From Myxococcus dinghuensis (GTDB lineage: Bacteria; Myxococcota; Myxococcia; Myxococcales; Myxococcaceae), in the NCBI RefSeq assembly GCF_024198235.1, contig NZ_JAKCFB010000030.1, forward strand, positions 1-64,000: a stretch of 64,000 nt of DNA. The letters run 5' to 3'. This document shows positions 1-7,479 of this stretch, piece after piece; positions within the stretch are counted from its first letter, which is position 1, and every line of letters starts with the position of its first letter. The notes beneath the pieces were generated by a model. It was not told where the DNA came from. It did not search any database and saw only the letters and a program-made list of their open reading frames with translations. Both the position numbers and the translations under genes were made by a program.

Positions 1-362
1 CCCTCGGAGCCCCCCGCCGCCGGAGCGGCGGCCGGAGCCGGAGCGGCCGCCGGAGCGACGGGCGCGGGGGCCGGGGCGACGGGCGCCGGAGCGGGCGCGG
101 AACCGCCGCCCGCGACCTTCTCCCCCTGCGCGCCGATGTACGCGATGGGCGCGCCGACGGGGGCCGTCTGGTTCTCGCCGATCACGATCTGGATCAGGTA
201 GCCGTCGTCGTAGGCCTCGATCTCGAGGTTGGACTTGTCCGTCTCCAGTTCGGCGATGGCCTCCCCGGAGGAGACCTTGTCCCCTACCTTCTTCAGCCAC
301 TTGACGATCTTCCCCTCCGTCATCGTCGGGGACAGGCTCGGCATCTGGATGGGCGTGGCCAT
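1..362 (-). CDS. pdhC: Pyruvate dehydrogenase E2, dihydrolipoamide acetyltransferase (N-terminal part)
   Basis: The visible 120 or so residues are the start of the acetyltransferase core subunit of pyruvate dehydrogenase, which carries acetyl groups on lipoyl-lysine to CoA. The N-terminus MATPIQMPSLSPTM opens a lipoyl domain, and ETDKSN places the lipoylated lysine at residue 43. From about residue 85 the chain becomes an Ala/Pro-rich interdomain linker. The rest, including the peripheral-subunit-binding and catalytic domains, lies beyond position 1. The ATG at 360-362 is only 6 nt from the pdhB stop, so it is the third gene of the pdhA-pdhB-pdhC operon. The number of lipoyl domains cannot be seen here. 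Confidence 0.93.
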   Translation of the reverse strand, partial: MATPIQMPSLSPTMTEGKIVKWLKKVGDKVSSGEAIAELETDKSNLEIEAYDDGYLIQIVIGENQTAPVGAPIAYIGAQGEKVAGGGSAPAPAPVAPAPAPVAPAAAPAPAAAPAAGGSE

Positions 363-368
363 ACGGGT

Positions 369-1355
369 TCAGGCTCCCTGTCGGTACAGCGCCTTCTTGA
401 CGGCCGCGATGATCTTGGGCGCGTCCGGTTGGGTCGCGTTCTCCAGGTTCGCCGCGTACGACATGTTCACATCGAGTCCCGTCACGCGCTCCACCGGCGC
501 GTCCAGGTCGTCGAAGGCCTTCGACTGGATGATGTCCACCACGGACGCGCCGATACCCGCCAGCGCCCAGCCCTCCTCGACGATGACCACGCGGTTCGTC
601 TTGCGCACGCTGGCGAGGATGGCCTCCTCGTCCAGGGGACGCAGCGTGCGCAGGTCGAGCACCTCCGCGCTGATGCCCTCCTTCGCCAACTCCTCGGCCG
701 CCTGCATGCAGAAGTAGTACATGCGGCTCCAGGTGATGATGGTGACGTCCGTGCCCTCGCGCTTGACGTCCGCCTTGCCCAGCGGGACCACGTACTCGCC
801 CTCGGGGACCTCGCCCTTGAGCGCGTAGAGCCGCTCCCCCTCGAACATGATGACGGGGTTGTCGTCGCGGATGGCCGCCTTGAGCATGCCCTTGGCGTCC
901 GCGGGCGTCGCCGGCGCGATGACCTTCAGGCCCGGGAAGTGCGCGTAGTTGGCCTCCAGCGCCTGGCTGTGCTGGCTGGACAGACGGCCGCCCGCGCCAC
1001 CGGGGCCGCGGAAGACGATGGGGCAGCGCAGCTGGCCGCCGGACATGTGGCGCAGCTTCGCCGCGTTGTTGACGATCTGGTCCATCGCCAGGATGGCGAA
1101 GTTCCACGTCATCATCTCCACCACCGGACGCAGGCCCACCATGGCCGCGCCCACGCTCAGGCCGCCGAAGCCCAGCTCGGAGATGGGCGCGTCGATGATG
1201 CGCGCGCTCCCGAACCGGTCCAGCAGACCTTGCGACACCTTGAAGGCGCCGTTGTAGCGGCCGACCTCCTCGCCAATCAGGTAGACGTTGGCGTCGCGCT
1301 CCATCTCCTCGGCGAGCGCCTGGTTCAGGGCCTCGCGGTACATCAACTCGGGCAT
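369..1355 (-). CDS. pdhB: Pyruvate dehydrogenase E1 component, beta subunit
   Basis: This 328-residue protein has the usual length for the beta subunit of the heterotetrameric thiamine-diphosphate E1 enzyme, which decarboxylates pyruvate and passes the acetyl group to E2. The N-terminal REALNQALAEEMERD and the GEEVGRYNGAFKVS stretch are typical of the family. The C-terminal transketolase-like domain follows from about residue 190. It lies 51 nt downstream of pdhA and 6 nt before pdhC, so co-transcription and assembly into one complex are expected. A 2-oxoisovalerate dehydrogenase beta subunit is the main alternative; the adjacent pdhA-like alpha subunit and E2 type favour pyruvate. Confidence 0.93.
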   Translation of the reverse strand: MPELMYREALNQALAEEMERDANVYLIGEEVGRYNGAFKVSQGLLDRFGSARIIDAPISELGFGGLSVGAAMVGLRPVVEMMTWNFAILAMDQIVNNAAKLRHMSGGQLRCPIVFRGPGGAGGRLSSQHSQALEANYAHFPGLKVIAPATPADAKGMLKAAIRDDNPVIMFEGERLYALKGEVPEGEYVVPLGKADVKREGTDVTIITWSRMYYFCMQAAEELAKEGISAEVLDLRTLRPLDEEAILASVRKTNRVVIVEEGWALAGIGASVVDIIQSKAFDDLDAPVERVTGLDVNMSYAANLENATQPDAPKIIAAVKKALYRQGA

Positions 1356-1406
1356 CGTCGGCTCCGACTCGGAATCAAGAAAGGGGTTGGACGGGGGGCG
1401 GGAGCG

Positions 1407-2546
1407 CTAGTGGCTCAGGCCCGCCTTCTTGTCGGCCAGCTCGGCCTGCGCACGGGGCTCCAGGTCCCACGTCACCTTCAGCTCCTGGCCGGTCGGGTAC
1501 TTCGGCCAGTTCGTCACCTTGACGCCGAGCACGCGCTCGCGCGGGCGCACGTCCTCCTCGCCCGGCTCGACGATGGTGTCGCGCCACAGCTCCTCGAGGC
1601 TGGGCTCCGGGGACTCGTCCGCGAACTTCACCGCGGCGTCCACCAGCGCCTTCACTTCCTCGTCGATGCGCTCGAAGTCCGCGTCCACCGCCAGGCCCTG
1701 CTTCAGCGTGTAGTCGCGCAGCTTGGGAATGGGGTCGTTCTTGCGCTCCTCCTCCACCTCGCTCTTGCTGCGGTAGGTGGCGGGGTCCGCCATGGAGTGG
1801 CCACGGAAGCGGTACGTGTTCGCCTCCAGCAGCACCGGGCCCTTGCCCGCGCGGCACCACGCGGCGGCGTCCTTCACCGCCTCGTACATCGTCAGCACGT
1901 CCATGCCGTCCACCGGCTCGCCGCGCATGTCGTACGCGCTGGCGCGCTTGTAGATCTCCGGCACCGCGGACGTGCGGGCGATGGCCGTGCCCATGCCGTA
2001 GCGGTTGTTCTCGCAGATGTAGATGACCGGCAGCTTCCACTTCGACGCCATGTTGAACGTCTCGTGGAGGGCGCCCTGGTTGGCCGCCGCGTCGCCGAAG
2101 TAGCAGACCGTCACGCGGTCCTCGTTGCGGTAGCGGCTGGCGAAGGCCATGCCGGCGGCCAGCGGAATCTGCCCGCCGACGATGCCGTAGCCCCCGTAGA
2201 AGTGGTGCTCGATGTCGAAGACGTGCATCGAGCCTCCCTTGCCCTTGCTGTAGCCGGTCCCCCGGCCGAACAGCTCCGCCATCACCATGCCCGCGTCGCT
2301 GCCGCGCGCCAGGGGCTGGCCGTGGTCGCGGTAGGCGCTGAGCATGTAGTCGTCCGGACGGATGGCCTCGTTGGGACCCACCGCCACTGCCTCCTGGCCA
2401 ATGTACAGGTGACAGAAGCCGGCGATCTTCCCCAGCGTGTACTGCTGGCCCGCGCGCTCCTCGAAACGGCGGATGAGGTACATCTTCCGGTACATCGTCA
2501 ACAGCAGGTCTTTCGAGTACGGGCTGGCCACCGCGGGTGCCTCCAT
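1407..2546 (-). CDS. pdhA: Pyruvate dehydrogenase E1 component, alpha subunit
   Basis: A 379-residue alpha subunit of thiamine-diphosphate-dependent pyruvate dehydrogenase. The cofactor motif is seen as GDAAANQGALHE with a downstream ENN, about residues 150-180, and the regulatory-loop region reads YRFRGHSMADPATYR. The N-terminal LLLTMYRKMYLIRRFEE is characteristic of the family. The ATG at 2544-2546 is preceded by a strong GAGGAGGGG Shine-Dalgarno sequence. It is first in the pdhA-pdhB-pdhC operon, and the 118 nt upstream separate it from a co-oriented HAD gene, so the operon promoter probably lies there, although I see no clear -35/-10 pair. Confidence 0.94.
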   Translation of the reverse strand: MEAPAVASPYSKDLLLTMYRKMYLIRRFEERAGQQYTLGKIAGFCHLYIGQEAVAVGPNEAIRPDDYMLSAYRDHGQPLARGSDAGMVMAELFGRGTGYSKGKGGSMHVFDIEHHFYGGYGIVGGQIPLAAGMAFASRYRNEDRVTVCYFGDAAANQGALHETFNMASKWKLPVIYICENNRYGMGTAIARTSAVPEIYKRASAYDMRGEPVDGMDVLTMYEAVKDAAAWCRAGKGPVLLEANTYRFRGHSMADPATYRSKSEVEEERKNDPIPKLRDYTLKQGLAVDADFERIDEEVKALVDAAVKFADESPEPSLEELWRDTIVEPGEEDVRPRERVLGVKVTNWPKYPTGQELKVTWDLEPRAQAELADKKAGLSH

Positions 2547-2664
2547 GCAGGCCGCCCCTCCTCTCCAGGGGCGGCGGACGCCGAGCGCCTCTTAGCGCGC
2601 GGCAGGGGGACTTCAAAGCCTTTCAAACCCTCTAGGACGCGCCGGACTCCTCAGGCGCGGTGCG

Positions 2665-3411
2665 TCAGGCAACGAGCGTGAAATGCGGCACGGTGATGAT
2701 GCCGTCCAGCAGCGTGACGGGCCGACCGGAATGATCCGTCGCGAGATGAATGACGGTGGCATCCGGGAAGCGCCGACGGTAGTCGTTGGCGTGGGTGGGC
2801 TCGTTGTCGAAGGCGGCCACCACGGTGCCCAGCCGGCCCAGCCGCGCGTGGGCCTCTCGCTTGAAGGCGTCGTCGTCCTCCTTCAGCGTGGGCTTCATGA
2901 TGAGGAGCACCTGCGAGTCGTCCGGCGTCACCAGTCCGTGGCGTTGCATGCACCCGACGGAGCCCTCGCGCATGCCCTCGTGGCGGCCGGTGACGTAGAC
3001 GACCCTCGCCCCCGTGGTCACCACCGCGTGCGTGAAGGCGGCGGCCCCCTCGATGGCCCCGTCGTCCACGCAGTACTCGTTGGTGAAGAAGCGCTCGGCC
3101 CAGAAGCGGCGGGCCTCCGGGAAGTGCGCCTCCACCTGTCCCGCGTCCAGCCCGCACGCACGCATCGCGTCGCGCATGTCCCAGCCGGAGGACCAGTGGT
3201 CCGGCCCGCAGGCCGCCAGCAGCGGCACGGCGTGGGCCTCGCCGTATTCCCGGAGGATGCGGGCCTGGCGGTGGCGGTTGTCGAAGAGGGTGGAGTCCAG
3301 GTCGAACGCCAGGACGGCCTGCGAGCCGAGCGAGCGGGCCCGCGCCAGGATGGCGTTCAGGCTGTCGCGCCAGTCGTCGCGGATGCGCTTCTTGAAGTCT
3401 TCGTGGGACAT
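2665..3411 (-). CDS. HAD-superfamily phosphatase
   Basis: A 248-residue soluble hydrolase of the haloacid dehalogenase superfamily. All four HAD motifs are visible: the nucleophile loop FDLDSTLFDN with Asp37 and Asp39, a Thr in VYVTGRHEG, a Lys in the MKPTLKED segment, and the acidic FDNEPTHAND motif near the C-terminus. The cap insertion between motifs I and II is alpha-helical and about 100 residues long. The substrate is not predictable from the sequence. It lies between pdhA and an unrelated membrane protein, all on the minus strand, and the spacing does not demand co-transcription. Confidence 0.85.
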   Translation of the reverse strand: MSHEDFKKRIRDDWRDSLNAILARARSLGSQAVLAFDLDSTLFDNRHRQARILREYGEAHAVPLLAACGPDHWSSGWDMRDAMRACGLDAGQVEAHFPEARRFWAERFFTNEYCVDDGAIEGAAAFTHAVVTTGARVVYVTGRHEGMREGSVGCMQRHGLVTPDDSQVLLIMKPTLKEDDDAFKREAHARLGRLGTVVAAFDNEPTHANDYRRRFPDATVIHLATDHSGRPVTLLDGIITVPHFTLVA

Positions 3412-3466
3412 GGGCGCGGCGAAGACTACCCGCGCCCGCCGGTCGATGCCGCCGAAACCGTCCGCC

Positions 3467-5026
3467 TCAGGCGGCCGACTGCCAGGGCATGGGCCCGGGA
3501 GGCATGCCCTGCGCGGATTCCGAGAAGCGCAGCATGCGCTGGATGCCGTTGCGGTCCAGGACCAGGCGCACCAACTGGACGGACTCCTGGCGCCGGTCCG
3601 TCTCCTCCTCCAGCACCGTGAAGCGGAACACCACGTCCACCGGATAGCGCTTGGCGCCCCGGATGTGCCCCACGGACAGGTCCGCCAGGTCCACGTACTC
3701 CAGCGCCAGCTCCGGCTCGTCCATGTCCCGCAGGAACCGCCCCACGTTGAGCCGCAGGATGTCCGTCACGCCGGACAGGCCCCGCTCCGAGCGCGGCAGC
3801 AGGCGCGCGTCCAGGTCGATGTTCTTGCGGTAGCGGATGACCGTCTCCGACACCTCCCCCTGCGACACCGTGAGGAGGTCGTCCTGGTGCCGCAGCGCGG
3901 CCACCGAGTCGGGCACCTTGGGGTTGTAGTCCACGCGCTCCTCGCACGTGCCGATGGTGCGCCCCGTCACCGGGTCCACCAGGTCCGCCGTGCGGTCGGA
4001 GAGGTGCGTGGCCGCGACCCGGCTGAGCAGCCGCCGCAGGCCCTCCTTGATGCGGTCCTTCATCATGTAGCCGACGACCGCGATGAGGAAGAAGTTGAGG
4101 CTCACCTGCGTGAAGCGGATCTGCGCCCACAGCGCCACCGCGGTCGCGAACGCCATGGCGATGCCCGCCGCCAGCGCGAAGAGGATCTCCTCCCAGCCCT
4201 GCCGCTTCTGCCGCCGCCGCGACGACAGGAACAGCACGTTCATGCAGAACTTCTTCAGCGCGCCCAGCCGCTGGATGTACTCCTCGTTGTCGCCCGTGGG
4301 GCTGAGCACGCTGCGCAGCCGGTGCTCCTTGCGGTAGGCCTCCTCGCGCAGCACCGCCTCCATCAACCCCTTGCGCAGCCCCAGCCAGGGCTCGCCGCGC
4401 GGCAGCGCCTTCATGTCCGCCACCGCCCGCCGGAAGCCGTTCTCCACCAGCAGGCTGACGTACTCGTCCACCAGCCGCAGCGACGCGCGCGACTTCTCCT
4501 GCAGCCGCAGGTCGCCCACCGCGCGCAGCCAGGTGCGGAAGCGCTCCATCACCTGCGTGACGCCCTTCTGCATCGCGAGGACGTCCGCCTCCAGCGTCGA
4601 GCAGGCCTCCATCGGCGGCGTCACCGGCCCCTCGCACCGTGTCTCCACGCCCGTCGCGAAGCGGCGCAGCGCCCCGCGCAGCACGCACGACAACAGCTTC
4701 GCCTGGTAGACGACGTCGCGCTCCGCGCCCAGCCCCGTGCGCAGCCACGCCTCCAGCCACACCAGCGGCGACGTGTCCGACGTGAGCAGCTCCTCCACGC
4801 CCATCACCGGCGTCTTGAAGCGCACGTAGTTGTGGATGTCCGCGTAGAAGTCCGCGCGCGGGTACGTCTCCGCGTCGATGTTCAGGCTCCCCGGGAGGAA
4901 CAAGTGCGCCTCCACGAGGTAGCGCGTCTCGTCCGCCCCCGAGGGCTGGTACTCGAGCTTGATCTCGAACTGCTTCCGGTCGTGGACCTCGAAGCGGCTT
5001 TGCAGTGGTGCGGATCCCTGGGACAC
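3467..5026 (-). CDS. Conserved-looking membrane protein of unknown function
   Basis: I do not recognise this 519-residue protein. It has no signal peptide. Residues 1-270 and 330-519 are soluble and rich in charged residues, separated by two adjacent hydrophobic segments around 280-325 that probably form a membrane hairpin. The C-terminal part contains several regular beta-strand-like stretches. This topology fits a cytoplasmic protein anchored by a central hairpin. A perfect 11-bp inverted repeat lies 24-52 nt upstream of the start. The neighbours, a HAD phosphatase and an MFS transporter, give no functional clue. Codon bias is normal for the window. Confidence 0.8.
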   Translation of the reverse strand: MSQGSAPLQSRFEVHDRKQFEIKLEYQPSGADETRYLVEAHLFLPGSLNIDAETYPRADFYADIHNYVRFKTPVMGVEELLTSDTSPLVWLEAWLRTGLGAERDVVYQAKLLSCVLRGALRRFATGVETRCEGPVTPPMEACSTLEADVLAMQKGVTQVMERFRTWLRAVGDLRLQEKSRASLRLVDEYVSLLVENGFRRAVADMKALPRGEPWLGLRKGLMEAVLREEAYRKEHRLRSVLSPTGDNEEYIQRLGALKKFCMNVLFLSSRRRQKRQGWEEILFALAAGIAMAFATAVALWAQIRFTQVSLNFFLIAVVGYMMKDRIKEGLRRLLSRVAATHLSDRTADLVDPVTGRTIGTCEERVDYNPKVPDSVAALRHQDDLLTVSQGEVSETVIRYRKNIDLDARLLPRSERGLSGVTDILRLNVGRFLRDMDEPELALEYVDLADLSVGHIRGAKRYPVDVVFRFTVLEEETDRRQESVQLVRLVLDRNGIQRMLRFSESAQGMPPGPMPWQSAA

Positions 5027-5049
5027 GGCTCCACTCTACGTCACAACGC

Positions 5050-5078
5050 CGTCACGGGGGAGTGACGCCCCCGTGACG
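5050..5078. repeat. Perfect inverted repeat, 11-bp arms, upstream of the 519-residue membrane protein gene
   Basis: The arms CGTCACGGGGG (5050-5060) and CCCCCGTGACG (5068-5078) are exact reverse complements with a 7-nt loop. The hairpin lies between the stop of the MFS gene at 5099 and the start at 5026, both on the minus strand. No T-tract follows on either strand, so it is either a weak terminator, an mRNA hairpin in the leader of the downstream gene, or an operator. Confidence 0.6.
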
Positions 5079-5098
5079 TCGGACGGTCCACAGGGGTA

Positions 5099-6556
5099 TC
5101 AGCCCCCGGTGCCGGTCCTGGGCGCCTGCTCCGCCACGGCGACCTGCGGGGGCGCCACCGGCTGCCCCTTGGGCTGCGGCTTGGCGTTCCAGACTCGTGT
5201 GGCCAGCAACAATCCCGCGAACGACAGAGGGAGCATCGCGAGGGGCCAGTTGCCCCAGTTGTTGGGGTCCTTGGCGGCCTCCTTCGCCGGGAGGATGGAA
5301 CCCAGCAGGATGGCCTGGACCGAGGTCCCGCCGTAGACGGCACAATCGATGATGCCCACGGCGAGGCCCGCGTTCTTCTTCCCGCCGAAGTCCATGCTCG
5401 CGGTGCCGGACAACATGCCGTGCACGCCGATGACACACAGGGACATGAAGATGACCGTCCAGCCCAGCGCCGGGCTGTTGAGCAGGAACAGCGTGGCGAC
5501 CGCGCCCACGGACATGCCCGCGTAGAGCACCGCGGACACGGGACCTCGACGCGAGTCGAAGAGCCGGTCGCTGATGACGCCGGCGAACATGCCTCCGGTG
5601 ATGCCCGCCACGCACAACAGCATGCCCCAGTTGGCCGCGACGAACGTGTCCCCCTGCCCCGTCGCCTTCATGAACTTGGGGTACCACTGCATGATGGCGT
5701 TGCGCATGAAGCCGCTGCAGAACTCCACCAGCATGATGATGATGATCGCGCGGTTCGTAATCATCTTCACGAACACGGACCAGATGCTCGCGGTACCCGT
5801 GTCGCCGCTGGACGCGTCCGCCGTGTCGAAGTCCGGGTGGCCCGTCTGGCTGGGCGTGTCGCGGATGACGAAGTAGTCCAGCACCACGAAGGCCGCGAGG
5901 ATGGCCGCGGGTACGAAGAACACCCAGTACGTGGGCGCAGCGTTGCTGATGAAGCGGCTCCAGTCGTAGGCGAAGTAGACGCCCAGCGAGATGAGGATGC
6001 CGAACACGCCGCCCAACTGGCCGCGCTCCCGCACGTGGAACCAGGACGCGTTCACCTTGACGATGGAGACCGCGCCGAAGCTCTGGAAGTACATGTTGAT
6101 GGCGTAGAGCACGGACAGCGTCACCACGAGGCCGCCGGGCGGAACCCAGCCATCGGTCAGCACCTTGTAGACGACGACGCCCATCAACACGTTGGCCACC
6201 GACGAGCCCGCAGCCGAAAGGAGGATCGTCTTGCGACCTCCCAGCCGGTCCGTCAGCGGACCATTCAGGAAGAAGGAGGCCCCGTAGACGATCGTGCCCC
6301 AGGAGAAGATGGTGCCGAAGTCCGCGTTGGAGCTGAGGGCCTTCATCGCGCTGGTGGCTTCGTTGAGGTTGTAGCGCCCCATGTAGAGGAACGCGTACGT
6401 CATCCCCAGCGGGAACCAGTTGAAGAAGCGCCGGCGCCGGAACGCGTCGGTGTGACCCAGCTCGACCTTCGGCAGGCGCGCCAGCACGAGCGAGATGGCG
6501 CCCAGGAGGATGAGGATGGGCAACAGGTTGGCCAGCCACGGCGGCAGCGACGACAT
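5099..6556 (-). CDS. MFS transporter, organophosphate:phosphate antiporter (GlpT/UhpT) type
   Basis: A 485-residue polytopic inner-membrane protein with about 12 predicted membrane segments. The segment YAFLYMGRYNLNEA, early in the protein, matches the characteristic first-helix region of the organophosphate:inorganic phosphate antiporter family, which includes glycerol-3-phosphate and hexose-phosphate carriers. An extra hydrophobic segment precedes it at residues 8-25. Loops with GGRKTI and DRLGGRK follow the usual MFS pattern between helices 2 and 3. The substrate cannot be assigned; the gene is not linked to sugar-phosphate or glycerol metabolism here, although a surface nucleotidase gene lies 1 kb away. 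Confidence 0.82.
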   Translation of the reverse strand: MSSLPPWLANLLPILILLGAISLVLARLPKVELGHTDAFRRRRFFNWFPLGMTYAFLYMGRYNLNEATSAMKALSSNADFGTIFSWGTIVYGASFFLNGPLTDRLGGRKTILLSAAGSSVANVLMGVVVYKVLTDGWVPPGGLVVTLSVLYAINMYFQSFGAVSIVKVNASWFHVRERGQLGGVFGILISLGVYFAYDWSRFISNAAPTYWVFFVPAAILAAFVVLDYFVIRDTPSQTGHPDFDTADASSGDTGTASIWSVFVKMITNRAIIIIMLVEFCSGFMRNAIMQWYPKFMKATGQGDTFVAANWGMLLCVAGITGGMFAGVISDRLFDSRRGPVSAVLYAGMSVGAVATLFLLNSPALGWTVIFMSLCVIGVHGMLSGTASMDFGGKKNAGLAVGIIDCAVYGGTSVQAILLGSILPAKEAAKDPNNWGNWPLAMLPLSFAGLLLATRVWNAKPQPKGQPVAPPQVAVAEQAPRTGTGG

Positions 6557-6657
6557 GCAGCGAACCTCGTCAGTGGAGAACGAAACCGCCGCGCACCCTA
6601 CCCTGGCGCGCGGCCCGGCGGAACCCCGCGTCCACCCACGTCACCTCGGCTTCACCT

Positions 6658-7338
6658 TCACCCCTGACGGGCGAGCAGCCGCGTGAGCGCGACCTCCGTC
6701 TTCGCGTCCGGGATGTCGCCGCGACGGCACGCGTCCAACACCTCCCCGAGCGGGCGCCAATGCAACAACGTCCCCTCCTCCAATGGCGAGCCGTCTCCCT
6801 CCGGCTCCTCCTGCGTCACCGCCGTCACGTCCACCGCGGCCGGGAACACCTTCTCGGAGAGGATGCCCGGCGCGAGGAAGAACGCCCCGCCCAACAACTG
6901 GATGTCCTCCGGCCGCACCGGATACCCGGCCTCCTCGCGCACCTCCTCCGCCGCGCGCCGCTTGAGGCCCTCCTCCCCCTTGTCCTCCGGCTCCAGCAGC
7001 CCCGCGACGATCTCCTCCACCCGCAGGTAGCCCGCCGCCGGGTCCGGCACCGTCATCGCGTCGCGCTGGTCTTTCCGGAAGTACGCCGCGGGCCGCAGGT
7101 TCATCCGCGTCAGCACCTCCAATCCCGCCGCACCGCGTCGATAAACGAGCACCGCCACCGCGTCCAACCGGGGCCGATCCACCACGTCCACTCGATAGAC
7201 GGGAGAGGAGGATCCGTCCGCGCGCCGGTTGCGGCACCTGAGGCGCTTCACCCGCAAGAAGCCCTCGTCGCAACGCGCCGTAGACGAGAAATCCTCGATG
7301 ATCTCGATGTCAGTCACACTGGAATGGCTTTGACGCAT
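6658..7338 (-). CDS. NUDIX hydrolase
   Basis: A 226-residue hydrolase of the ADP-ribose pyrophosphatase-like NUDIX type. The NUDIX box region is GEEGLKRRAAEEVREEAGY, about residues 122-140. The metal-binding EExxEE core is kept, but the usual Arg of REVxEEAGY is replaced by Glu, and the preceding loop EPEDKGEE is one residue longer than usual. An N-terminal beta-strand domain of about 50 residues is also typical of the ADP-ribose pyrophosphatase group. It is divergent from the 5'-nucleotidase gene with a 141-nt shared region. The true substrate is unknown. Confidence 0.85.
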   Translation of the reverse strand: MRQSHSSVTDIEIIEDFSSTARCDEGFLRVKRLRCRNRRADGSSSPVYRVDVVDRPRLDAVAVLVYRRGAAGLEVLTRMNLRPAAYFRKDQRDAMTVPDPAAGYLRVEEIVAGLLEPEDKGEEGLKRRAAEEVREEAGYPVRPEDIQLLGGAFFLAPGILSEKVFPAAVDVTAVTQEEPEGDGSPLEEGTLLHWRPLGEVLDACRRGDIPDAKTEVALTRLLARQG

Positions 7339-7479
7339 GTCTTCAGTCTCTCATGGAGTAGGCTGCCCACGCTGAGCGAGTAGGGAATGCCATGGCGGCG
7401 TTGCTTGCCCACCAGTGTCCGATCCTCTACCTTGCGCGCGCTTAACTTCTGCCGTCCTACCGGAACACGGAATTTCCTG

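Noticed and set aside
429..2681. Long plus-strand open frame of 750 codons opposite the pdh genes
   Set aside because: It is the antisense reading of pdhA and pdhB in GC-rich DNA, is rich in Arg/His/Val/Leu, and matches no protein family, while the minus-strand genes are clear.
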